A stretch of 28,535 nucleotides of DNA from Byssothecium circinans (GCA_010015675.1 ML976987.1:23362-51896); one strand, 5' to 3'. Shown: positions 10,513-20,570, numbered from the stretch's first letter. A program made the numbers and translations. Notes: a model not told the origin generated them from the letters alone.

Positions 10513-10696
10513 GTTGGCAAAGTGTTGTGTGGTGATGGTGTTGAAAGTCGAACAGAAGTTTCGATTTAATCAGCCTGTGGTGGTGCGGGCTGCAAGCGAG
10601 CTTACCTATACCTAAGTAGGACTAGCGTTACTAGGCTTAGTTAGCTCTCGAAACAGTTGTCGTGCAGCCGTTCGCCTCACGCGATTACGAGTAGAG
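10513..10696. promoter_or_regulatory. Shared divergent promoter, uL15 / Dug1-like
   Basis: Only 184 bp separate the two start codons, so both 5' UTRs and both core promoters must fit here. No homol-D/E-type ribosomal-protein box or TATA box is obvious. Confidence 0.6.
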
Positions 10697-12433
10697 ATGC
10701 CCCGCCTGCCCCTCCTTCCACGGGTGGGACAGGCACCTTCCTTCTTTACTGCCACTAACCGTGCTACATTTCGCTGTGCACCGGTGATAACCGCACAAAC
10801 ACGCAGCACGAGTCTTCTCTATTCCAGTCCAGCTTTTCACCCCTCGACGACACCCGCATTCGTACCACGCACAGCTCGACGAACGTTTGCTTCTGTACCC
10901 GCTGAACCACAGGCTCGACTTTGGCCTTACCAGCACAAGCCGTACGACAAGATGCCGCACCTCGATCCTTTCTTCAAGCAGGTGGATACCCTGAAGGACA
11001 CATTCATCGAGAGACTGAGGGAGGCTGTTGCGATTCCCAGCATCAGCTCCGAAGATGAGAGGAGGCAGGATGTCATCAAGGTCATCCACTCTATTCTGTC
11101 GGCATGTGCGGAAGCTGACATGGTGAAATAGATGGGACACTGGCTTGCCGACCAGATCAAAGCCCTCGGAGGCACCGTCGAGCTCCGTGAACTTGGCCAA
11201 CAACCTCACCGCGAGCACCTCGTCCTCCCGCCTGTCCTGCTAGGCCGCTACGGCGACGACCCGAAGAAGCCCAACATTCTCATCTACGGCCACTACGACG
11301 TCCAACCGGCGCAAAAGTCGGACGGCTGGAACACTGATCCGTTCACGCTCAGTATTGACGAAAAGGGTCGCATGTACGGCCGTGGTAGCACGGATGACAA
11401 GGGCCCTGTTTTGGGATGGTTGAACGCCATTGAGGCGCATCAGAAGGCGGGCGTGGAGCTGCCGGTCAACCTAATCATGTGCTTTGAGGGTATGGAGGAG
11501 AATGGTTCTGAGGGATTGGATGACACTATTCGTGCCGAGGCGAAGAAGTTCTTCAAGGACGCGGATGTGGTGTGCATATCAGACAACTACTGGCTGGGCA
11601 CGGAGAAGCCTTGCTTGACCTATGGTGTCCGTGGCTGCAACTACTACTCCGTCGAGGTTTCTGGACCTGGAGCAGATCTGCACTCTGGCGTGTACGGCGG
11701 CATGACCCACGAGCCTATGACCGACCTGATCCGCATCATGAACTCTTTCGTAGATCCCGATGGCAAGATTCTGATCAAGGGTATCGACGACCTCGTAGCT
11801 CCCCTGACCGAGCAAGAGGCCGCACTATACCCACCTATTGCCTTCACCATGAACGACCTACACGAGGGTCTGGGCAGTGAGACCTCCATCTACGACAACA
11901 AGGAAGACTCTCTCAAGCACAAGATGCGGTACCCCTCCCTCTCCCTCCACGGCATCGAAGGCGCCTTCTATACGCCCGGCGCAAAGACGGTCATCCCCGC
12001 CAAAGTCATTGGCAAATTCTCCGTCCGCACAGTCCCCAACATGGAAATCGACGAAGTCACCGCCCTCGTCGAGAAGCACGTCAACGAGGAATTCGCCAAG
12101 CTCAAGTCAAAGAACAAGATGAAGTTCAACGTCATGCACGTAGGCAAATGGTGGGTCGAGGACCCGAACCACCCCAACTACACGGCTGCGGCCAAGGCGG
12201 TCGAGCGCGTGTTTGGCGTCAAGCCGGATATGACGCGAGAGGGTGGCAGTATCCCGGTGACGTTGACGTTCCAGGAGGAGCTGGGCAAGAACGTGTTGCT
12301 GTTGCCCATGGGTAGCTCGACGGATGGCGCGCATTCGATTAATGAGAAGTTGGATAAGAGGAATTACATCGAGGGCACGAAGTTGTTGGGCGCGTACTTG
12401 CATTATGTTGCGGGTGAGTTGAAGCGTGGGTGA
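10697..12433 (+). CDS. DUG1: Cys-Gly metallodipeptidase, M20 family (Dug1-like)
   Basis: A dinuclear metallopeptidase (M20, carnosine dipeptidase type) that cleaves Cys-Gly and similar dipeptides in glutathione turnover; in yeast it works with Dug2/Dug3. Exons 10697-11080 and 11132-12433 give 561 residues. Visible metal-site residues are H182 and D184 (YGHYDVQP), D216/D217 (GRGSTDDKG), E250/E251 (FEGMEENGSEG) and H529 (STDGAHSINEK). The internal dimerisation domain includes SGPGADLHSGVYGG. The conserved cytosolic start corresponds to Met86 (MPHLDPFFKQ, ATG at 10952). The 85 residues before it are rich in Arg, Ser and Thr, with few acids and an RRTFASVP segment, resembling a mitochondrial presequence. 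The 51-nt intron 11081-11131 is a multiple of three, and its AG forms an in-frame TAG, so the gene looks broken if left unspliced. Confidence 0.93.
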
Positions 12434-12713
12434 GCTGGAAGATGTGGATGCCGATATGATATCAGTGTGCGATTTCTCGCCCTGTGTTGCTCTACATGAG
12501 TATCAGAATAAAACAATTACCCAATTAATCTGCTTGCCCTGAGAAAACCCTTCGATTCCATACATATAGAGTGGTGGTGACGCATTGACCAATCACTGCG
12601 CCCCGGCCGGAAAAACACTTGCCGACAAAACTTGTTCGCCAACACCTCCGCAAGCACCTCCGAGACAGTGAGACAACCACCATCCCATCGCGCATCCCCA
12701 ACCCCTTCTCAAA

Positions 12714-13466
12714 ATGTCAACATGTAACCCCCTCACCCGCCTATACATCACCGCGCGCCCAACCGCAACCGCAACCGTAACCGCAACCTTCCTCTCCCAC
12801 CCACCCACTCCAGCAACCCTCCTCCCACTCACCCAAACCCGCCACGAATCAACAACGCGCCGCCACAGAAAACTCCTCGCCCTCCCACACGCCCCATCCT
12901 TCGCGCCCTCAACCCCGCAACCAACCCTAATCTTCAACCCGCCCTCCGCCGCCCCGAGCGTCTACCACACGCCCCTGAAATTCCTGCCCAACGGCGACAA
13001 GAGGAAACAACTCTATACTAGTTTCCTAACTGCCTCGACGCAAGCCGCCTATCGTACGTCGACGGGCTCGATCGCGCAGCCAGGAACACCTCTTTACTCT
13101 CGCACATCCACCTCTACCTCTGCCTCCACCGCCGCGGCATCTTCCGCGCATCTCCCCCCCCGCCCCTCCGCCGCGCTCCCCGCCCCCGTCCGCGCCCCCT
13201 ACGAGAAAAAATACCACCTCACCGACACGGACATCAGGGAGATGCAGCGCCTGAGGCGCGAGGATCCGGATACGTGGACGCGAGTGCGGTTGGCGGAGAA
13301 GTTCCAGTGCAGTCAGTTTTTCGTGGGGATGGTGGCTAAGGACGGGGAGAAGGCGGGGAGGGTGCAGAGGGAGCATGAGGAGGCGAGGGGGAGGTGGGGG
13401 GAGCGGAGACGGGGGGCTAGGGTTGATAGGGGGAGGAGGAGGGAGGGGTGGGGGAGGGACGTTTAG
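12714..13466 (+). CDS. MRPL20: Mitochondrial large-subunit ribosomal protein mL58 (MRPL20)
   Basis: Fungus-type component of the mitochondrial large ribosomal subunit, encoded in a single exon of 250 residues. The N-terminus is a Thr/Ala/Pro/Arg-rich, nearly acid-free presequence. The family block PSVYHTPLKFLPNGDKRK lies at about 81-97. The diagnostic C-terminal block at 162-207 reads PYEKKYHLTDTDI, then RLRREDPDTWTRVRLAEKF and CSQFFVGMV. Between them is a low-complexity Ser/Thr/Ala/Pro linker, and the tail is Arg/Gly-rich. The coding strand is strongly C-rich in the first two thirds and G-rich at the end. The gene is co-directional with the Dug1-like gene, 280 bp upstream, and convergent with the glutaminase gene. 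Confidence 0.88.
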   Translation: MSTCNPLTRLYITARPTATATVTATFLSHPPTPATLLPLTQTRHESTTRRHRKLLALPHAPSFAPSTPQPTLIFNPPSAAPSVYHTPLKFLPNGDKRKQLYTSFLTASTQAAYRTSTGSIAQPGTPLYSRTSTSTSASTAAASSAHLPPRPSAALPAPVRAPYEKKYHLTDTDIREMQRLRREDPDTWTRVRLAEKFQCSQFFVGMVAKDGEKAGRVQREHEEARGRWGERRRGARVDRGRRREGWGRDV

Positions 13467-13751
13467 TTGGAGGAGATGGGGAGGGCGGGAGGGAAAAGTG
13501 GGGGCGGGTGGTTGGGATAGTGTGTGTGTATGTAAGGACAGAAGGAAAAGACTGGGAATCTACGTGTACGATATCAGCATTAAACATGGAGACTGGAGAT
13601 AAGGAAAGGAATATGTATACTTTACTGTATATAAGCACGGCACGGCACGGAACAAGAGCTACCAACGCGTAAGCTAGGCTACATCCATCCATGTATGTAT
13701 AACATATTGTCTGCCATCCCAATCGCTATTTATCCAAACCCAGCCAGCCAG

Positions 13752-16430
13752 CTATAGCTCTATCTGCTCCTTCCCCATCTCACCCATCCCCTCCCTAACC
13801 CCCTCCCCCGTCCCACCACCCCCACAAGCCCGTCCCAGCGCCAAAAAAGCAAAATGCCCCCCCACAACCGGCCGAGCCGTAAACCGATTCCCGGCCCCAA
13901 ACCCGCCCTCCCCCTCCGTGTCAAAGAGATCCGTAAAAGGCAGATCCGTCACTGTCTCATTGACCCATTTCGCCACGCGGTCGAGGATCTCTCTGCGTGT
14001 CTGCGGCGAGGCGACGGCCGCGGCGGCGAATTGCCAGTCGGATTTCGTGTACAGGTGGCGCGAGTCGAGGGGAAGGCCATATTTTTGGAGGATGGTGAGG
14101 TACCTGGGAGGGTTGGTGTTAGTTGGGAGAGAGGAGAGGGATGGGATAGGGAGGGGGTAGGGAAAGGCTTACCAGTCTGATTGTCGCGTGTAGATGTGGT
14201 CGGGTATGAAGTCTTTGGTGATAGGCGTACGACCCATGACAGACCCCATGCTTTCTCCCTCCTCAAGAACCTCCTGCCCCGTCGAACCATCAGCACTCGC
14301 AAACTCGCTTCCCCCTTCACTCAACCCCTCCGTCTTATTCGTTAGCGTAGGATGAAAGCACAACAACGCATCCGCATACAGCGAATACAACGTCGTCCAA
14401 CTCCCCGGCCAAAAATACGCCAACTTGGCATGCGATTTATCCGGCGCAGTGCCCTCGATTTCCCACTGCGCGATGTACGTTTCCGACATGTTGCGGTACT
14501 TTTCCGCTTCGTCGGGGCGGTGGAGGAGAGCTGCGATCTCGCTGAACGCTTTGAGGCCCACGATGCCTTTGAGCGCGAGGTTCGTTTGGAGCGGCAGCCA
14601 GCCTGCGAAGTCATCTGTGGAGAGTTGGTTGGAGGGGTAGAGGGAGAATTCTTCCAGGTAGAGTGTCCATTGTTGGAGAAGGTCGTAGACATTTGAGGCC
14701 CATTTCTTCACTTTGTCGATGCCCTGAGCGCCGCCGACCCAGGATTCATCGATGTATGCCATGTTATTCATGGTGCCCATGTTGGTTAGTGAAAAGACAC
14801 TTTCGTTGGAAGTGGTGGCAGTTAACACAGGCTTCGCTCCCACGGTTGACCAGATCGATTGCGCTTGGTCGTCAGGGCCGTAGGTGAAAGAGTTGATTAG
14901 TGCCAGGGCCATGATGAGCATGTTTCCGCATTCTTCCACGGGCATGTACTCATCCTGCCCATCCCAGTGGCCGGTGAAATTCGGGAAATGAGCACCTAGA
15001 TCGTGCATCGAGTACTTATTTGGGTATAAATGTGCCTTTTGATGCTCAATCAATGGCTGCAATAAATATGCACCCCACTTTGGATTGGTATACAAGAAGA
15101 AGGGAAAAGCTGGGAAGATGACATCCACGGTCTGCGTATTCCCATTCGACGAAATCTCCTTTAAGAAGAGTAATGGATTCTCAGGCGTGCCTGAGAAAGT
15201 CGTAGCGCCCAACGTCTGGCGAGCTGAGAGTGCCACAATATCAACGTAGTTGTCTGAACCCGACTTGTAGGCGTCGATTCGCAGTTGCTCGGAGTAGTTA
15301 CCAGCCAGCGCATTCGCGTTCGCAAAGTCGCCGTAGTGGAAGAAGACGAGGCCATCAGCATCGCCGTAGAAGAACTCCCATAGAGGTCGCATGTGTGTAA
15401 GACCTCGCTCCGATGCAAACTGCACTATCGGCTCTTGTACATGAGCAATGGTGAACAGAATGCTGCTGCTATTCGCCGATGTCGAGTCTGCCAGCTCAAA
15501 CGTTTTCGAGAAAGCGAAAACGGGCTCGTCGTCGAAGATTTTACGGAACCGGCCATCATTCTGGTTCTGCAGTGTTCCTGTCCGAGCAAAGCGCTGGCGC
15601 AGCTCCGCCGAGCTTCCAGACTCATGCCTTGCATCTGCCGGACCAGTGAAGAGCAGCTGGCCCCATTCTCCCTGGTCTGCTTCTTCGGTAAAGAGCTGCT
15701 CAACTTGTCTTTTCACCTTCCACGTCTTGAGTCCGGGAACGGGACCTTTCGCCTCTTGCTGGCCAAGCTCCCATTCTACAACGTTATCACCGTTCCCACT
15801 GGCCCACTTCCCATTGATATCCACATAGATATCCACATCGAAGCCGCCCTCGACATAGATTTTGAGATATGCTGCTGGAATCGATTGGCGAGCGGTTGAT
15901 TGCGGTGTAATGGGCGAGAGAAATGAGAGAATGACTTTGAGTGCGGCGGCTTCGGAATCGGGCGGCGCGGGAAGTGTGTAGGTAAGGTTCGTGGTGGAGG
16001 CATCATATTGCGCGCCGTGGTATCCAGGCTCTCTAAGGTTGAAGCTAGGGAAATTTGTTAGCAGGAGCTGCTCAGGTTGGATAGGGTCGGAGGACTTGCT
16101 CTCTTTCGCGCTTGTCTAATGCATCGTGTGGTCGTCCTAATAGTGGATAGACCTCTTTTGTACCTGGAAGATGGGCAAGAACGCTGAACCCCAACTATAC
16201 AAACATTCGTTAGCGATTTCATTCCTCTGCTGCAGATGTGAGCTTGTTCATACATCAGTGCCTCGCCAAAAAGTTGGCCAGACCTTCCACGGCTCCTGTC
16301 TCGCATTGGGCAGCCATGTACTGAGGTACGGATTCCTCACAATCAACGGAAGAACGGGAGGGGTGAGTGTTGAAGCGTCAACAGTGACGCTCGCAAGCAG
16401 CGCAACAGTGGAGAGACTGAGAAGACGCAT
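13752..16430 (-). CDS. gtaA: Secreted GtaA-like glutaminase (DUF5127/DUF4965/DUF1793)
   Basis: Extracellular enzyme of the Aspergillus glutaminase A family, expected to release ammonia from glutamine. Minus-strand exons 16430-16254, 16194-16100, 16044-14173 and 14103-13752 encode 831 residues, longer than the roughly 690 I recall for Aspergillus GtaA. The signal peptide is MRLLSLSTVALLASVTVDAS. The N-terminal block PLIVRNPYLSTWLPNARQEP is followed by FSVLAHLPGTKEVYPLLGR and the DUF5127 region, which includes QLFTEEADQGEWGQLLFTGP and ARHESGSSAELRQRF. Six-hairpin-like regions follow, with SMHDLGAHFPNFTGHWDGQD, EYMPVEECGNML and TNLALKGIVGLKAF. The end has FIPDHIYTRQSDWYLTILQK, PLDSRHLYTKSDWQ and a Gly/Glu-rich tail. 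Intron 2 (16045-16099) fits only as a GC-AG intron. Several N-x-S/T sites fit secretion. Family assignment is strong; substrate is inferred. Confidence 0.9.
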
Positions 16431-16935
16431 TGCGTCACATGCAAGGTGAGACGAACTCCAATCAAAGCAATTGTAAGCGCGGCTTGAACAAGGAAATGTA
16501 AAACGAGAACAAACGGCTTAAATACACAAATAAGATGGTGATACCCAACACTCTCACATGGGGAGGGCAGCAATGAAGCTGTTGTGGTTATGAGCTCTCG
16601 GGCTTCGACTTGCGGGGTGAGGTTGTCAGAGGTGGCCTGGCCAATCAAAGTGGCGTACCTTGCAGCACTCCGGGGCGCGTGCTGGGGTAGCTGCTCTGAA
16701 GTTTCAGCTGCCAACGACATGTCACTCTCAGTAGTGTTGTCGAACCTCATCCTACTGCTCAAAACTTGCATTCCATCTACTTTTAATTACTCTCAGGAAG
16801 GTGCCACTGCTATTTCGTTGCCACGCGCTCAGTATCATGGTCATTCAGTCTCGATCCACTCACCGTGACCCCCTTGTCGAACGTTCCGCGAAGGCTAGCC
16901 CATCACATATCGCTCACGTCTTCCGTATACAATGA
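16431..16935. other. Upstream region of the glutaminase gene
   Basis: This 505-bp region holds the promoter of the minus-strand glutaminase and the 3' flank of the DUF7918-type gene. I looked for AreA-type HGATAR sites, which would suit nitrogen control, and found none that match fully. No gene is seen here. Confidence 0.5.
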
Positions 16936-18234
16936 TCACGATGCATTCCGAGGGAGAAGCTGACGATCATCGTCGACTATCAAATCTGGTGTCGGCGTTC
17001 CACGGCGCTTCCACGTGGCCGCGATTGAGTTCATGAAGCCTGAAGCCAAGGACGATTTTCGCCTCGTTAACGGCGGCGACGACACCCCATCACGGATGGA
17101 TTTGACGGGACTAGGAGTCCTCATGATCCACTCATCAATGGCATAGGATGGGTGCCCTTGGTGACTTATCTCTGTGGCTGGGTCACTCGTCTGCGGAATC
17201 GATGGCAGCGGCCGCGAAGAGTAGTCCGGAGGCTCGAGCTTGAGAGATGGTGGCACAGATAGACGGTTGTGATTGTAGAACCGGGGCGGACTATCAGTAC
17301 CGCGATGTCTTTGACGCCCATCTGACTCCAACGCGTCAGGCTGCGGTGCTCCCTTGGGCACGTAGGCGCGTGGGGGAGACTTTGAATGACCACTTCCCGC
17401 GCCCTCGACCGTGCTACACGGGCCATCTTCCTCGCCAGGCTCAATGATCGACATCAAAGTCCCACTGTCTGACCCCGAGTATTCTCCTTCTTCCACAAGC
17501 TTGAGCTCCCGTATCTGATCCCACGTGCGGTAGTAGTATTTGAACGTCGCGAACGGCTGGTCGGTCGGATCGATCAAGGCGAACTTGTAGAAGCGTTTCG
17601 GCTCTGAGCTGGCTCGTCCGGCATTGACAAGGCTGCTTGTGTTAGTGCTTGTCTCTAGGAAGAATGAGTGGGTGCCTTACTTGATCCCACGCGGGCTCTT
17701 GCCGTGCTCGGTGCTATCATACTCCACGAATTGCCTCTCTGCCCTCTTTCTTCCATGAGCGCGATGGACTCGAATCTCCATGACTGCCTTCTCATCGAAC
17801 ACGTCCGTGACGTCACTCCACGTCTTGCCATATTCATCGTCTGGCGGCGTAAAGCACAGCATCCGCTTCTCTATCTTCTTGTGTCCGTTTTCGTCTTTCC
17901 TCTCAAATAGTCCAAACATTGTCTTCCCTTTCCATTGTTCGTCTTTGCTTGTCGACCAGCTCACGATATGCGCGCCATTGATGAAGAGCTTGAATAGGAA
18001 GAGTTGGTCTTCAGGCACCGGCGGCTGGACACTGTATCCGATCCAAAACTGGCTTCCAGGCAGCACGGGAACGTATACGCTGCATGTCGAGTTCTTTTCG
18101 TCGAAGAGCGACGGTACTTGATTGGTGATACCCTGCGCCGTGTAGAAGTCCTGCGGCTGCGGAGGGAACTCGGGCAAGAACCGGCAGTCAAATTGCGAAT
18201 GCAGGTTGATGACAATGCTACGATAGGTCGGCAT
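16936..18234 (-). CDS. DUF7918-type fungal protein of unknown function
   Basis: Two exons on the minus strand, 18234-17681 and 17632-16936, give 416 residues. The N-terminal half (MPTYRSIVINLHSQFDCRFL, then VYVPVLPGSQFWIGYSV, FLFKLFINGAHIVSW and MEIRVHRAHGRKRAERQ) resembles the beta-rich DUF7918 domain common in filamentous fungi. No catalytic motif is known to me. A conserved segment after the intron, KRFYKFALIDPTDQPFATFK with YYYRTWDQIREL, is followed by a long, probably disordered Ser/Pro-rich tail containing basic stretches. The start at 18234 was chosen because the in-frame extension further upstream has no ATG. The intron ends AAGCAG, so two acceptors three bases apart are both usable in frame. 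It is divergent from the BTB-zinc-knuckle gene, 452 bp apart. Confidence 0.8.
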
Positions 18235-18686
18235 ACTGCACAATAGGATGGAGATGAGTGTGGAGTGAAGGATGGATTCGGAGATATGAAGTGGTTGTCG
18301 CGACGTGCACGTTGGTAAGGTAAAGGCAGGTAAAGGCAGGTGCGAGCGCGTGCGGGAAAGCCTGGTGAAGGCACCCTCTGCCTAGCTCACCAGGCCTCGA
18401 TCCGTCGACTTCTCAATAGATCATGACTCACTCTCAACAGACCGTTTGCTCGCTTGTTTCTAACAATAGCTACAATCGCTGCTCTCTCTGACTGCCTTGT
18501 ATATAAATCCCTACAACGCTCTCTACCTCTTGTTTCCCCAACCTCAACTTCAACCTCAACTTCGAAGCACCTCAGGAATGTAAAGTCAACCTAACTACTC
18601 TACTTTTTCACTTAACATTCCACCACACTTTATTCAGATCCCACGGCACAGCTCAGCTTTCCTCAATCTTGATATCACATTTCAAG
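18235..18686. promoter_or_regulatory. Divergent promoter region, DUF7918-type / BTB-zinc-knuckle
   Basis: This 452-bp region between two start codons includes a perfect TGACTCA at 18424-18430 and a pyrimidine-rich stretch with a repeated AACCTCAACTTC at about 18540-18563, probably in the plus-strand 5' UTR. TATATAAAT at about 18498-18506 is a plausible TATA element for the plus-strand gene. Confidence 0.45.
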
Positions 18687-20540
18687 ATGTCGTCCAAGAA
18701 CAACCCTTCCAGCCGTCCAACCCGTGCGCCTCGGCCCAAGAATGTGACCAAGAAGCCCGTCGAGAATACACCCTCAGACATACCGAAGACGCAGACCGAC
18801 AACGCCGTTTCTCCGACTGAGAAAAAGAACGTGAAGGCGACGCACACCCGCAAGCCTTCCCTTACCCCCTCCGAGTTTGCCAAGTACGTTTACATCTAGA
18901 ATTTGTTTCGACGACAATTACTGACGATTCGCAGGTTGAAGACTGGCAAGCGCGCCAACCTCGTCGTCGGCTCAGAGGGTGACACATTCATCGCCGTGGA
19001 GAACGCCTACGTCAATCTCCTTTGCCATCATTGGGGCCTCGCCAAGAAGCAGCTGTCGACTGGAACTTCGAATGCTCTCGTCATTAAGGATGGCGTGAAG
19101 CCGATCATGCAGTGGATCTACAAGTACATGCTGTGTGGCGAGAAGGACACGGAGTGTCATGTGACCCTCGAGAAGTTGAGCCCTGCCGATCTGTGCAAGC
19201 TCTACTACCACGCCAAGTACGTGGAGTATACGGCACTCGAGCGCCGCATCTTTGGCCTCGTGCGCGCCGGGCTTCGCGAGGACTTCCCGACCCCTGCGAC
19301 CATCCGAAACGTCTACGAGATCGTGCCAGAATTGGTCAAGGAGCTCCTACCAATCATCACTGACATCTTTCTAGAGCCGCTGGTTTTCGACTATGGACCG
19401 TATATCGGGGTTGCTGAGCAACATGCTGGCTTTGGCAAAGACCTCGACCAACTCATGAAGAAGCGACTGGCTGGCCTCAAGCTGCGCGGTGAGAAGTATT
19501 ATGAGCGGATTCGCCAGATAGAATCTCGTCGCCCTCGCCAGAACACCGAGTCCACTGCCGCAGTCGGAAATCAGGGTGTCGTACCCTCGAATTCTCAGGA
19601 TTCTCGTGGTCAGAAGACGGAGGCTCTCAATCCTGTAGCTCCCGAGACCGAGACGAACCCTAAGCGCCGGAACAACAAGCGTGGCGCTCGGAAGGTGAAG
19701 GAGACTGAGACTGCTGCTGGGAAAGCCAAGGACTCGACATCGCAGGAGAAAGGCACCGTGCCTATCCCCAAGAAGACCGAGAACTCCAACCCTTCACGCA
19801 AGGAGAAGGCCAAGGCTCGACGGCCGGTGTGTTTTGCCTGCAATGGCATCGGGCATCTTGCACGTCAATGCGTACGTGGATCCCTCTAATCAGTCAACTA
19901 GATAGCGCTACATCATGATCCAAACATACTGACAAGCCCCTTGATGAACTTTGCTAACATCCCTTCCCAGACCACTGACGTGGAAGACACGCCTGCACCC
20001 GCTTCCACCAACACCGAGGTTCCAAAGCCCACGGAGACACCCGCCGCCACCAAACCCAAGGCAAAGCAGACCGCTCGTCCCCCTCAGGTCTGCTTCAACT
20101 GCGACACCGAGGGCCACATCGCACGCAACTGCCCAGCCCCCAAGGTCGACACGCCCACGCATGCCCCACCCCCCACCACCTCCCCTCCCACAACCACCAA
20201 CGACCCTCCCTCCCGCCCCCCGCCGACCTGCTACAACTGCAACCAGATAGGCCACATCGCGCGCGCCTGTCCCAACCCCTTCGTCCCCTCCTCCTCCACG
20301 ACGGGTCCCTTCCATCCGACCACCCCTCGCCCCGCAGGCACCGGTAACCCGCGCAACAAATACCGTCGTCGCGCGCAGAGCGACCGCTACGACGACTTTG
20401 TGCGCGACGAGCGGGCGCGCGAGCTGCAGAGCGCGGGTGACGGTGACGGGATCGAGGTCGTTGGTAATAACCATGGGATCCGGACGTGTGAGCGCGAGGC
20501 GAGGAGGGGGGAGTGGACGAGGACGGGGCTGAGGATTTAG
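18687..20540 (+). CDS. BTB/POZ-like protein with three CCHC zinc knuckles
   Basis: Exons 18687-18883, 18935-19871 and 19971-20540 encode 567 residues. After a basic, disordered N-terminus, residues of about 66-200 look like a fungal BTB/POZ-like fold: KRANLVVGSEGDTFIAVENA, MQWIYKYMLCG, DLCKLYYHAKYVEYTALERR. A helical region resembling the C-terminal part of such proteins follows to about 260. A lysine-rich linker leads to three C-x2-C-x4-H-x4-C knuckles at 365-378 (CFACNGIGHLARQC), 419-432 (CFNCDTEGHIARNC) and 465-478 (CYNCNQIGHIARAC), separated by Pro/Thr-rich linkers. The C-terminus is charged. The knuckles suggest single-stranded RNA or DNA binding, as in Gis2/CNBP or Air1/2; the BTB part suggests self-association. 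The combination is not one I recognise. Intron 2 begins directly after the last cysteine of knuckle 1. Confidence 0.85.
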
Positions 20541-20570
20541 GGGGATGGGGGGATGGGGGGACGGGAGGGG
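20540..20570 (+). other. G-quadruplex-type G-run cluster at the stop codon
   Basis: Starting on the last base of the TAG stop codon, runs of five, six, six, three and four G occur, separated by one or two bases (AT, AT, AC, A). This matches the canonical G3+N1-7 quadruplex pattern on the mRNA-sense strand. Confidence 0.7.

Noticed and set aside
11129..11131. In-frame TAG that splits the Dug1-like gene into two open frames
   Set aside because: It is the last three bases of a 51-nt intron. Removing the intron restores the conserved VIK-MGHWLADQ junction, so the gene is not a pseudogene.
16431..16935. AreA/GATA nitrogen-control sites upstream of the glutaminase
   Set aside because: The GATA-like strings found (such as TGATAC) do not fit HGATAR on either strand.
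18687..20540. Retrotransposon Gag origin for the zinc-knuckle gene
   Set aside because: No protease, reverse transcriptase or LTR is seen nearby, the gene has three spliced exons, and its knuckles are of the cellular Gis2/CNBP kind.
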